Of a DNA stretch of 64,000 nt, positions 28,891-37,726 are shown piece by piece. The translations under genes were made by a program, and so were the position numbers. Source of the DNA: Pseudomonas sp. GD03944. GTDB taxonomy: Bacteria > Pseudomonadota > Gammaproteobacteria > Pseudomonadales > Pseudomonadaceae. The stretch is from contig NZ_JAOCAH010000004.1 in NCBI RefSeq assembly GCF_029839275.1, positions 1-64,000 of the forward strand. The letters run 5' to 3'. The notes under the pieces were generated by a model. It was not told the origin of the DNA. It saw only the letters and a program-made list of their open reading frames with translations, and searched no databases. The first letter of the stretch is position 1, and every line of letters starts with the position of its first letter.

Positions 28891-29409
28891 ATGCTATCCA
28901 TCCGCTGCCTGGCCCTGGTGGCCATTGCCTTGCTGGCTACAGGCTGCTCCAGCTTCACCCGCGAAAGCGGCACGGCGCTGCCCCGGGATGCTCAGTGGGG
29001 GCTGGTGCCCCTGGTGAACTACTCGCAGGCGCCCCAGGCCGGCGAGCGCAGCGAGCAGATCCTGCTCAGCGTGCTCTCCGAACAGGGCCTGCGCCCGCGC
29101 GTCTACCCGGCGGTGAGCCAGGGCGACATCCCGCTGATCGACGACCGCGAGCGCCTGAACCAGGCGCTGGAATGGGCCCGCGAGCAGAACCTGGACTATG
29201 TCGTGGCCGGCAGCGTCGAGGAGTGGCAGTACAAGAGCGGCCTGGACGGCGAGCCGGCGGTGGGCATCAGCCTGCAGGTGATCGAGCTGGCCAGCGGCCG
29301 CGTAATGTGGAGCAACAGCGGCGCCCGCGCCGGCTGGTCCCGCGAGAGCCTGGCGGGCACCGCGCAGAAAGTCCTGCGTGAGCTTGTTGGCGACCTGTCG
29401 CTCGAGTAA
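28891..29409 (+). CDS. pelC: Pel outer-membrane lipoprotein PelC
   Basis: A 172-residue lipoprotein. The signal peptide ends in LLATGC, so Cys19 should be lipidated. In P. aeruginosa PelC forms a dodecameric ring on the periplasmic face of the PelB channel and guides the cationic polymer. A strong GGAGG precedes the ATG. Its stop overlaps the pelD start in TAATG, indicating translational coupling. Confidence 0.93.
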   Translation: MLSIRCLALVAIALLATGCSSFTRESGTALPRDAQWGLVPLVNYSQAPQAGERSEQILLSVLSEQGLRPRVYPAVSQGDIPLIDDRERLNQALEWAREQNLDYVVAGSVEEWQYKSGLDGEPAVGISLQVIELASGRVMWSNSGARAGWSRESLAGTAQKVLRELVGDLSLE

Positions 29410-30782
29410 TGGCTATGGAATCGGCGCACAAGGATTACACCCTGGCACCCCGTGCCAGTGGGCGCGTGTCGTGGCTGGAAACCCTCCTGGTGAGCGGCCT
29501 GGCTATTGGCGTGGGCTACTGGCTGTCGCCGCAGGACCCGCTGCTGGTCGCTGCGTCCTTCCCCTGGGTCGTGCTGGCGCCGATGTTGCTGGGCATGCGT
29601 TACGGCTTCATGCAGGGCCTGATCAGTGCCGTGCTGCTGGTGCTGGCGGTCTTCGCCTACCGCGCCATGGGCCTGGAGGCCTACCAGGACATGCCGGCCT
29701 CGTTCATCGTCGGGGTGTTGATCACCGGCATGCTGGTGGGCGAGTTCCGTGACATCTGGGAGCGCCGCCTGGAGCGTCTGGACATGGCCAACGACTACCG
29801 CCAGTTGCGCCTGGACGAATTCACCCGCGCCCATTACATCCTGCGGATTTCCCATGACCGCCTGGAACAGCGGGTGGCCGGCAACGACCAGAGCCTGCGC
29901 AGTTCCCTGCTGGGCCTGCGCAGCCAGCTGCGTTCGCTGCCCCGTGGCGACGACCCTCTGGCAGCCCTGGGCGAGTCGGTGCTGGGCCTGCTGGCGCAGT
30001 ACGGTTCGTTCCGCGTGGCCGGCCTGTACCGGGTCGATGCCAAGCGCCAGGTGCAGGTTCAACCCCTGAGCACCATCGGCGCCTGCAAGCCCATGCGCAC
30101 CGACGACCTGCTGGTGCGCATGTGCCTGGAGCGGGGCGAGCTGGTCAGCGTGCGCGAGTCGCTGCTGGAGCGTGGCGAACACCGCCAGCACTCGCAGTTC
30201 CAGGTGTGCATCCCGGTGATGGACACCGAAGACCGCATCCTTGCGCTGCTGGCCGTGGAGCAGATGCCGTTCTTCTCGTTCAACGAACGCACCCTGAGCC
30301 TGCTGACGATCCTCGCCGGGCACATCGCCGACCTGATGCTCAGCGACCCGCATGCGCTGCAACTGGAAGACGCCGATGCCCAGGTGTTCAGCCAGAACCT
30401 CAAGCGCTGCCTGATCGACGCGCAGAACCATTCCCTCGATGCCTGCCTGTTCTCCTTCGAAGTGGGCGCCGAGGCCAACCAGGAAGAGCTGCTGCGCCTG
30501 ATTGAGGACAGCCAGCGCGGCCTGGACCTGCAACTGCGCCTGAGCAACCCCCGTGGCACCTCGGTGCTGGTGCTGCTGCCGCTGACCTCGGCGGAGGGCG
30601 CCCAGGGCTACCTGCAGCGCCTGCAGAACATGCTGAGCGAGCGCTTCGGCCTGGAGCACAACCTCGAGAGCCTGGGCGTACGCACCTACAGCTACGACAT
30701 CGGGCCTGGCAGCGAGCGCGAAGCCTTGCGCCATTTCCTCTTCAACGAGTGCGCGTTCAATGATCAGCAAGTGGCTATTTAG
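29409..30782 (+). CDS. pelD: c-di-GMP receptor PelD
   Basis: Inner-membrane receptor that activates Pel synthesis when bound to c-di-GMP. It has 457 residues: four membrane segments (about 25-110), a helical linker, a GAF domain (about 165-320) and a degenerate GGDEF domain. The inhibitory-site motif is intact as RGLD (R370, D373), corresponding to R367/D370 in PAO1. R404 sits where the second contacting arginine is expected (inference). No GGDEF catalytic motif remains. It overlaps pelE by 23 bp. Confidence 0.94.
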   Translation: MAMESAHKDYTLAPRASGRVSWLETLLVSGLAIGVGYWLSPQDPLLVAASFPWVVLAPMLLGMRYGFMQGLISAVLLVLAVFAYRAMGLEAYQDMPASFIVGVLITGMLVGEFRDIWERRLERLDMANDYRQLRLDEFTRAHYILRISHDRLEQRVAGNDQSLRSSLLGLRSQLRSLPRGDDPLAALGESVLGLLAQYGSFRVAGLYRVDAKRQVQVQPLSTIGACKPMRTDDLLVRMCLERGELVSVRESLLERGEHRQHSQFQVCIPVMDTEDRILALLAVEQMPFFSFNERTLSLLTILAGHIADLMLSDPHALQLEDADAQVFSQNLKRCLIDAQNHSLDACLFSFEVGAEANQEELLRLIEDSQRGLDLQLRLSNPRGTSVLVLLPLTSAEGAQGYLQRLQNMLSERFGLEHNLESLGVRTYSYDIGPGSEREALRHFLFNECAFNDQQVAI

Positions 30783-31749
30783 CGGCGCCTTCGTTTTCGA
30801 AGTCGGCAGCTGGGCGGCCCTCTTCGAAAGCATGCCGATCGGCCAGGCGGCGTTGCTGTACGCCACCGCCCACGGCATCAGCAGTGCGATGCTGACCGGC
30901 GGCGTGTGGCTGCTGCTGCCCCGGCGCTACAAGTTCCCGCTGCCGTGGAGCCCGCTGTTCATTTTCAGCCTGGCGTTCTTCGTGCCGCTGATCGGCGCGA
31001 TCGGTGTGGCGGCGGCGGTGTTCCCGGCGCTGTACATGCCGCGCAAGCACCACGAGAAGACCTGGGACTCCATGGGCGTGCCGGACCTGCCATTCCGTCC
31101 CCAGGAGAAGCGTCGCGACCTGATGTTCAACGATGGCGGCCTGCAGGACGTGCTGCGTCATGCGCCCAGTGCGGAGAAGCGCGTGACCGCGCTGTTCGCC
31201 ACGCGGCGCATGCCGGGCAAGGATTCCATCCCGATTCTCAAGCTGGCCCTGCGCGACCCGTCCGACGACGTGCGCCTGCTGGCCTACTCGATGCTCGACC
31301 AGCAGGAAAGCAAGATCAACCAGCGTATCGAAACCGCCCTGCAGCAACTGGCGGCCGCCGAAGAGAGCCAGAAAGCCGCGCTGCACGCGACCCTGGCGCG
31401 CTGGTACTGGGAGCTGGCCTACCTCGGCCTGGCCCAGGGCAGCGTCCTGAGCCACGTGCTCAACCAGGCCCGTGAGCACGCCGATACCGCCTTGTCCCTG
31501 GGCGCCAGCGAAGACACCCACCTGCTGGCCGGGCGCATCGCCATGGAGCTGGGGCAGCTGGACGTGGCCGAGGCGCACCTGTCGAGCGCCGAGGCCGCGG
31601 GCATCGACGTCGAGAAGCTGTTGCCGTTCCGCGCTGAAATCGCCTTCGTCCAGGGTCAGTACGAGGCCATTCCCGGCCACCTGGCAGAACTCCCCGAAGA
31701 AATACTGCAGCGGCCGCCGTTCGCGGCGCTGGCGAGATACTGGTTATGA
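30760..31749 (+). CDS. pelE: Pel membrane protein with TPRs, PelE
   Basis: Inner-membrane protein of 329 residues. Two membrane segments (about 30-50 and 62-95) are followed by a cytoplasmic HEAT/TPR-like helical region (about 125-325, for example RDPSDDVRLLAYSMLDQQ). In P. aeruginosa PelE helps assemble the PelD-PelF-PelG synthase complex. It overlaps pelD at its start and pelF by 4 bp (ATGA) at its end. Confidence 0.91.
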   Translation: MISKWLFSGAFVFEVGSWAALFESMPIGQAALLYATAHGISSAMLTGGVWLLLPRRYKFPLPWSPLFIFSLAFFVPLIGAIGVAAAVFPALYMPRKHHEKTWDSMGVPDLPFRPQEKRRDLMFNDGGLQDVLRHAPSAEKRVTALFATRRMPGKDSIPILKLALRDPSDDVRLLAYSMLDQQESKINQRIETALQQLAAAEESQKAALHATLARWYWELAYLGLAQGSVLSHVLNQAREHADTALSLGASEDTHLLAGRIAMELGQLDVAEAHLSSAEAAGIDVEKLLPFRAEIAFVQGQYEAIPGHLAELPEEILQRPPFAALARYWL

Positions 31750-33266
31750 ACAACACACCCTCCGAGGCACCCGTTGCCGACATCTGCCTGCTGCTCGAGG
31801 GGACCTGGCCGTATGTGCGCGGTGGTGTGTCCAGCTGGGTGAACCAGCTGATCCTGGGCCTGCCCGAGCTGACCTTCTCGGTGTTCTTCATTGGCGGCCA
31901 GCGCGAGGCCTACGCCAAGCGCCAGTATGCGATTCCGCCGAACGTGGTGCACATCGAAGAACACTTCCTGGAAAGCGCCTGGCGCCCGGGCGATGCCGTG
32001 GTGGCAGCCAAGCGCGAAGGTCCGCGCAAGGTGATGCGCGAGATGCACGCGTTTCTCCACCACCCGGACGAACCGACCCTGGAGCAGGGCCAGGTCATGC
32101 TCGACCACCTGGCCAACGGCACGATCAGCCTCGACGACGTGCTGCACAGCCGCGCCAACTGGGAGGCCATCACCGATGGCTACGCCCACCATTGCAGCGA
32201 CCCGTCGTTCATCAACTATTTCTGGACCCTGCGCACCATGCAGGCGCCGCTGGTGATGCTCTCCGAGGCCGCCCGGCGCCTGCCCAAGGCGCGGGTCCTG
32301 CACTCGATTTCCACCGGTTACGCGGGCCTGCTGGGTGCGATCCTGCAACGCCGCTGGCAGTGCTCCTACGTGATCAGCGAGCACGGCATCTACACCAAGG
32401 AACGCAAGATCGACCTGGCCCAGGCCAACTGGATTTCCGAAAGCCCGGACGAGGCGCTGCGCACCGGGCTGGATGCCGAGGTCAGCTACATCCGCCGGCT
32501 GTGGATTCGCTTCTTCGAGCGCATCGGGTTGCTGGCGTACCGCTCGGCCGACCCGATCATCGCCCTGTATGGCGGCAACCGGGAGCGGCAGATCGTCGAT
32601 GGCGCCGACCCGGCCCGTACCCGGGTGATCCCCAACGGTATCGCCATGGGCGCCTGGTCGGGTGCCATGCAGCAGCGCCCGGAAGGCATTCCCAGGGTGG
32701 TGGGGCTGATCGGCCGCGTGGTGCCGATCAAGGACGTGAAGACCTTCATCCGCTCCATGCGTGGTGTGGTCAGCTCGATCCCGGACGCCGAAGGCTGGAT
32801 CGTCGGACCCGAAGAGGAAGACCCGGAATACGCCAGTGAGTGCCACAACCTGGTGGTCAGCCTGGGCCTGGAAGGCAAGGTCAAGTTCCTCGGCTTCCGC
32901 CAGATCCACGACCTGCTGCCGAACCTGGGGCTGATGGTGCTGACCTCGATCAGCGAGGCCCAGCCATTGGTGATCCTCGAAGCCTGGGCCGCCGGTACGC
33001 CGGTGGTCAGCAGCGATGTGGGCTCCTGCCGCGAGCTGATCGAAGGCGCGCCAGGCGAGGACCGGGCACTGGGGCTGGCGGGGGAGGTGGTGGCGATCGC
33101 CGATCCACAGGCCACGGCCCGTGCCATCGTCGACCTGCTGAACAGCCCGAAACGCTGGCAGTCCGCCCAGGCAGTGGGCCTGGAGCGGGTCAATCGTTAC
33201 TACACGGAAACGCTGATGCTGGAGCGGTACCGCAACCTGTACCACGAAGCCATGGGGGCAGTCTGA
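31746..33266 (+). CDS. pelF: Pel glycosyltransferase PelF
   Basis: Cytoplasmic GT4-type retaining glycosyltransferase of 506 residues that polymerises the Pel chain, in P. aeruginosa from UDP-GalNAc. The N-terminal glycine-rich acceptor loop is EGTWPYVRGGVSSWV (residues about 18-32). The C-terminal donor site has SEAQPLVILEAW, carrying the E-x7-E motif of GT-B enzymes, and GLIGRVVPIKDVKTF. No membrane segment is evident; association is through PelD, PelE and PelG. It is 1 bp from pelG. Confidence 0.95.
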   Translation: MNNTPSEAPVADICLLLEGTWPYVRGGVSSWVNQLILGLPELTFSVFFIGGQREAYAKRQYAIPPNVVHIEEHFLESAWRPGDAVVAAKREGPRKVMREMHAFLHHPDEPTLEQGQVMLDHLANGTISLDDVLHSRANWEAITDGYAHHCSDPSFINYFWTLRTMQAPLVMLSEAARRLPKARVLHSISTGYAGLLGAILQRRWQCSYVISEHGIYTKERKIDLAQANWISESPDEALRTGLDAEVSYIRRLWIRFFERIGLLAYRSADPIIALYGGNRERQIVDGADPARTRVIPNGIAMGAWSGAMQQRPEGIPRVVGLIGRVVPIKDVKTFIRSMRGVVSSIPDAEGWIVGPEEEDPEYASECHNLVVSLGLEGKVKFLGFRQIHDLLPNLGLMVLTSISEAQPLVILEAWAAGTPVVSSDVGSCRELIEGAPGEDRALGLAGEVVAIADPQATARAIVDLLNSPKRWQSAQAVGLERVNRYYTETLMLERYRNLYHEAMGAV

Positions 33267-33267
33267 A

Positions 33268-34638
33268 ATGGCGGGTATCGGATTCGAACTGCGCAAGATC
33301 CTGTCTCGCGACTCCTACTCGGCGACGCTGCGTGCCTATGTCTACGCCGGGCTGATCAGCTCGGGCCCCTGGGTGCTGTCGATCATCAGCGTGATGCTGA
33401 TCGGGGTGATGAGCCTCGGGGTGGTGGTGCCGGACATCATCATCCGGCAGTTCCTGGTGACGGTGACCTACCTGATGGCCTGTTCGTTGATCTTCACCGG
33501 GGGCGCCCAGCTGTTCTTCACCCGTTTCATCTCCGACCGGCTGTTCGAGAAGAAGAACGACCGCATCCTGCCGAACCTGATCGGCATCCTGCTGCTGGTG
33601 ACGATCAGCTCGGGCCTGTTGGCGATGCTGGTGATGGGGCTGCTGTTCGACGAGCCGTTCACCTACCGCCTGCTGGTCATGGCCAACTTCGTGGTGCTGT
33701 GCAACCTGTGGCTGGTGATCATCTTCCTGTCGGGCATGAAGGCCTACAACCGCATCCTGCTGGTGATGCTGGTGGGCTACACGCTGATGGTGGTCTGCGC
33801 CCTGATGCTGCGCTTCATGAAGATGCAGGGCCTGCTGCTGGCCCTGTTGATCGGCCACGCCAGCCTGCTGTTCATGTTCATGTTCGACATCCTGCGCGAG
33901 TACCCGGCCAAGCAACTGGTGGCCTTCGACTTCCTCAAGCGCCGCCAGGTGTTCATCAGCCTGCTGGCCACGGGGCTCTGCTACAACCTGGGGATCTGGA
34001 TCGACAAGTTCATCTTCTGGTTCAACCCCGACACCTCCAGCCAGGTGATCGGCCCGTTGCGCGCCTCGATGCTCTACGACCTGCCGATCTTCCTCGCGTA
34101 CCTGGCGATCATCCCGGGGATGGCGGTGTTCCTGGTGCGGATCGAGACGGACTTCGCGGAGTGGTACGAACGCCTGTACGCGGCCATTCGTGGTGGTGAG
34201 ACGCTGCAGCACATCGGCCTGCTGAAGGAGCAGATGATCCTGTCGATCCGCCAGGGCCTGCTGGAAATCTGCAAGGTGCAGGGGCTGACGGTGGTGCTGC
34301 TGTTCCTGCTGGCACCGCAGTTGCTGGAATGGCTGGGGATTTCGTCCTACTACCTGCCGCTGTTCTACGTCGACCTGATCGGCGTGAGCATCCAGGTGGT
34401 GTTCATGGCGCTGCTGAACGTGTTCTTCTACCTCGACAAACGCACCATCGTGCTGGAGCTGTGCGTGCTGTTCGTGGTGCTCAACGCCGCGCTGACGCTA
34501 CTCAGCCAGTACATGGGGCCGAGCTTCTTCGGCTATGGCTTCACCCTGTCGCTGCTGGTCTGCGTATTGCTGGGCCTGGTGCGTCTGTCCAACTCCCTGG
34601 AAGACCTCGAGTACGAGACCTTCATGCTCAGCCGCTGA
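33268..34638 (+). CDS. pelG: Pel inner-membrane transporter PelG
   Basis: Polytopic inner-membrane protein of 456 residues with about twelve hydrophobic segments, related to polysaccharide flippases. It forms the synthase core with PelD, PelE and PelF. The start MAGIGFELRKILSRDSY is the conserved N-terminus of PelG. It is the last gene of the operon and ends 29 bp from the convergent yheT gene with no clear terminator between them. Confidence 0.93.
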   Translation: MAGIGFELRKILSRDSYSATLRAYVYAGLISSGPWVLSIISVMLIGVMSLGVVVPDIIIRQFLVTVTYLMACSLIFTGGAQLFFTRFISDRLFEKKNDRILPNLIGILLLVTISSGLLAMLVMGLLFDEPFTYRLLVMANFVVLCNLWLVIIFLSGMKAYNRILLVMLVGYTLMVVCALMLRFMKMQGLLLALLIGHASLLFMFMFDILREYPAKQLVAFDFLKRRQVFISLLATGLCYNLGIWIDKFIFWFNPDTSSQVIGPLRASMLYDLPIFLAYLAIIPGMAVFLVRIETDFAEWYERLYAAIRGGETLQHIGLLKEQMILSIRQGLLEICKVQGLTVVLLFLLAPQLLEWLGISSYYLPLFYVDLIGVSIQVVFMALLNVFFYLDKRTIVLELCVLFVVLNAALTLLSQYMGPSFFGYGFTLSLLVCVLLGLVRLSNSLEDLEYETFMLSR

Positions 34639-34667
34639 GGCCGGGCGCCCGCCGTTCGCGCACCGCC

Positions 34668-35663
34668 TTAGGTGCGCGTGGCCAGCCAGTGCGGGATGCG
34701 CCGCTCCAGGTAGTAGCTGGGGCGCAGCGGCGAACCTTCGACGAAGCCCACATGCCCGCCGTGCTCCAGCAGCTCGAAGGTGATGCTGCCGGACAGCTCA
34801 TCCGGCTCGGGCAGGCTGTGGCGAAAGACGAAGGGGTCGTCCGCCGCCTGGATCAGCAGCGTGGGCGTTTCGATCCGGCCCAGGAAATAGCGGCTGGAAG
34901 AACGCTTGTAGTAGTCCTCGGCGTCGGCGTAGCCATGCAACGGCGCGGTGATCCGCCCATCGAAATCCCAGAAGGTGCGCATGCCGTCCAGCGGGCCCAG
35001 GTTGTCGAGCGCCGCCAGGCGATCGGCCAGGCCCTGGTGGGCGAACAGGCGCTGCTTGGTCTTCACGTAGGCCACCATCTCGCGCATGAAGTGCGCCTGG
35101 TAGACCTTGGAGAAGCCCTGGCCGATGCGGTCGGCGCACTGGTCCAGGCGGAACGGCACGGAGACCGCCGTCGCGCCCTGCAGCTGGCTGTCCGGGCCGC
35201 TTTCCCCCAGGTACTTGAGCAGCACGTTGCCACCCAGCGAATAGCCGACCGCGTACAGCGGCGCCATCGGACGCTTGGCCCGCAGGTGGCGAATGGTTTC
35301 GGCCAGGTCTTCGCTGGCCCCGGAGTGGTAGCCCCGGGGCAGCAGGTTGGGCTCGCCCGAGCAGCCGCGCCAGTTCAGCGCCACGCTGGCCCAGCCGCGG
35401 GTGGCCAGCGCCTGCTGCAGGCCTACCACATAGTGCGAATCGGACGAACCGGTCAGGCCGTGCAACACCAGCACCAACGGCGCGGTGGCGTCATGCGGGC
35501 CGTGCCAGTCAAGGTCGAGAAAGTCCCCGTCTTCCAGCCACAGGCGCTCACGCTCCCGTGCCAGGTGGGCGGGTTTGCGGCACATCGGGTTCCACAGTGT
35601 CTGCAGGTGCGGGCCGGGCAGCCACCAGGCGGGCTTGAAGGGGAGGGGCGTCGGTTCTGTCAT
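34668..35663 (-). CDS. YheT-family alpha/beta hydrolase
   Basis: Cytoplasmic hydrolase of 331 residues. The oxyanion region is LVLHGLTGSSDSHYV (near 64-78), the nucleophile elbow GYSLGG (near 140), and a late HGGHVGF provides the catalytic histidine. The family includes E. coli YheT, whose substrate is unknown. It lies 9 bp downstream of rsmD on the same strand, so they are likely co-transcribed. Confidence 0.88.
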   Translation of the reverse strand: MTEPTPLPFKPAWWLPGPHLQTLWNPMCRKPAHLARERERLWLEDGDFLDLDWHGPHDATAPLVLVLHGLTGSSDSHYVVGLQQALATRGWASVALNWRGCSGEPNLLPRGYHSGASEDLAETIRHLRAKRPMAPLYAVGYSLGGNVLLKYLGESGPDSQLQGATAVSVPFRLDQCADRIGQGFSKVYQAHFMREMVAYVKTKQRLFAHQGLADRLAALDNLGPLDGMRTFWDFDGRITAPLHGYADAEDYYKRSSSRYFLGRIETPTLLIQAADDPFVFRHSLPEPDELSGSITFELLEHGGHVGFVEGSPLRPSYYLERRIPHWLATRT

Positions 35664-35672
35664 GGCGGGGGT

Positions 35673-36266
35673 TCAGGCCGTTCGTTCCCAGAGCGCGTAA
35701 TGCACCTGGCCGGCCTTCTGCTCGCGGTGCAGGCGCCAGTTGCCGGGCATGCCCAGGCTCGACGGCGGGTTCTCGCTTTCGGTATAGACCCAGGCGTCGG
35801 CTGCCAGCCAGCCATTCTGCTCCAGCAGGGTACAGGCCGGCAGCAGCAGGTCCTGGCTGAACGGCGGGTCGAGGAACACCAGGTCGAACGGCGCGGGTGC
35901 CTGGGCCTGCAGGTAGGCCAGGGCATCGGTCTGCTGCACCTGGCCGTTGTCGCAGCGCAGGGTCTGCAGGTGGCCGCGCAGGCTGCTCACCGCCGCCGGG
36001 TTGAGGTCCAGGGCCAGGGCGCTGCCGGCACCGCGCGACAGCGCCTCGAGAAACAGCGCGCCGCTGCCGGTGAACAGGTCGAGCACCTTGGCCCCTTCGA
36101 CGTAGGGCGCCAGCCAGTTGAACAGGGTTTCGCGCACCCGGTTGGGGGTCGGACGCAGGCCGGCCGCCATCGGGAAGTTGAACTGACGGCTGCGCCACTC
36201 CCCGGCGATGATCCGCAGTTGGCCATCGCCGCCGTGGGCGGGTGCTGCTTTGCTCGGCTTGCGCAT
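35673..36266 (-). CDS. rsmD: 16S rRNA (guanine966-N2)-methyltransferase
   Basis: Modifies G966 of 16S rRNA in the 30S subunit. It has 197 residues with SAM motif VLDLFTGSGALFLEALSRG (about 61-79) and the catalytic LVFLDPPF (near 130). The N-terminus contains the family pattern LRIIAGEWRSRQF. The start overlaps the stop of the upstream M16 peptidase gene by one base, so it is in the same transcript as the peptidases. Confidence 0.95.
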   Translation of the reverse strand: MRKPSKAAPAHGGDGQLRIIAGEWRSRQFNFPMAAGLRPTPNRVRETLFNWLAPYVEGAKVLDLFTGSGALFLEALSRGAGSALALDLNPAAVSSLRGHLQTLRCDNGQVQQTDALAYLQAQAPAPFDLVFLDPPFSQDLLLPACTLLEQNGWLAADAWVYTESENPPSSLGMPGNWRLHREQKAGQVHYALWERTA

Positions 36267-37726
36267 CAGTGCTCCGGTACGCCAGATGGAAGCTCGGCGG
36301 GCTTGTCGGTGGGCGGCGGCAGTTCCTTCTGCTCGACGGTCGGACCGGCGGTGACGATCACCAGGGCGTCGGGGTCGAGGTGCCGGGCCATGGCGGCTTT
36401 CACCTGCTCCACGGTCAGCGCCTGGGTCTGGCTCATGAAGTCTTCCAGGTAAGTCAGGGGCAGGTCGTAGAAGCCCATGGAGCCGAGCTGGCCGACGATC
36501 GCCGCGTTGCTCGCGGTGGACAGCGGGAAGCTGCCGGCCAGCTCGCGCTTGGCCTTGTCCAGTTCTTCCTCGGTCGGCCCGTTGGCGATGAAGTCGCGCA
36601 GCAGCTCCTTGATCAGTTGCAGGGTACCTGAGCTCATGTCGGCGCGGGTCTGCAGGTTGATCATGAATGGGCCGCGTGCCTGCATGGCGCTGAAGCCGGA
36701 GTACACGCCGTAGGTCAGGCCACGCTTCTCGCGCACTTCTTCCATCAGCCGCGCGCCAAAGCCGCCACCGCCGAACACCTGGTTGCCCAGGTACAGGGCG
36801 GCGTAGTCCGGGTCGCGACGGTCGATGCCGAGCTGGGCGATCATCAGGTGGGTCTGGTTGGACGGGAACTCGATGTGCGTCGTGCCGGGCTTCGGCTTCT
36901 GGGGCTGGGCGATCTTCGGCAGGGCCGGGCCCTTGGGCAGGGAGGCGGACACCTGGGCGACCAGGGCCTCGGCTTCGCTGCGCGAGAGGTCGCCGACCAG
37001 GGCGATGACCGCGTTGCCGGCGGCGTAGGCCTTGGCGTGGAAGGCCTTCAGCTGCTCACGGGTGATGGTCGGGATCGACTCCGGGGTGCCGTCGCTGGGC
37101 TGGGCGTACGGGTGGTTGCCATACAGCTTCTCGAACAGCGCCAGGCCGGCGAGCTTGCCCGGGTTCTGCTTCTGGTACTCGAAGCCGGCCAGCACCTGGT
37201 TCTTGATGCGCGCCAGGGCGTCGGCCGGGAAGGTGGGCTGGCCGAGCACTTCATTGAACAGTTTCAGGGCCGGGTCGCGCTGTTCCTTGGCGCTCAGGCT
37301 GCGCAGACTGGCCACGGCCATGTCGCGGTAGGCGCCGTTGCCGAAGTCGGCACCGAGGCTTTCGAAACCGGCGGCGATGGCGCCGACGTCCTTGCCGGGC
37401 ACGCCTTCGTTGAGCATGGCGTTGGTCAGCATGGCCTGGCCGGGTACCTGGTCGTGGCTGCTGCCGGCGGCGAAGGTCAGGCGCAGGTCGAACATGGGCA
37501 GTTCATGGGCTTCGACGAACAGCACCTTGGCGCCTTCGGCGGTCTGCCAGGTCTGGATGTCCAGGCTGCGGCGGCTCGGCGCCTGGTCATTCATTTCGGC
37601 CAGGGATTCGAGCGTGGTGTTGTCGGCCACCCGGGTTTCCGGGGCGGAGGTCTTGCAGCCCTGGATCATCAGGGCCATCAGCGCCAGGCCCAGCAGGCCA
37701 TAGCGCATGCCGTTGCGCTCACTCAT
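36266..37726 (-). CDS. M16 peptidase-like subunit, zinc motif lost
   Basis: Exported M16-family protein of 486 residues. It has an N-terminal hydrophobic stretch ending MIQGC, a possible lipobox with an unusual Gln. At the place of the HxxEH zinc motif it reads SHDQVPGQA, so it lacks the catalytic residues. It is the expected inactive partner of the neighbouring active subunit, as in heterodimeric processing-type peptidases. GAGGAG precedes the ATG, and it overlaps the upstream peptidase gene by 8 bp. Confidence 0.88.
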   Translation of the reverse strand: MSERNGMRYGLLGLALMALMIQGCKTSAPETRVADNTTLESLAEMNDQAPSRRSLDIQTWQTAEGAKVLFVEAHELPMFDLRLTFAAGSSHDQVPGQAMLTNAMLNEGVPGKDVGAIAAGFESLGADFGNGAYRDMAVASLRSLSAKEQRDPALKLFNEVLGQPTFPADALARIKNQVLAGFEYQKQNPGKLAGLALFEKLYGNHPYAQPSDGTPESIPTITREQLKAFHAKAYAAGNAVIALVGDLSRSEAEALVAQVSASLPKGPALPKIAQPQKPKPGTTHIEFPSNQTHLMIAQLGIDRRDPDYAALYLGNQVFGGGGFGARLMEEVREKRGLTYGVYSGFSAMQARGPFMINLQTRADMSSGTLQLIKELLRDFIANGPTEEELDKAKRELAGSFPLSTASNAAIVGQLGSMGFYDLPLTYLEDFMSQTQALTVEQVKAAMARHLDPDALVIVTAGPTVEQKELPPPTDKPAELPSGVPEH

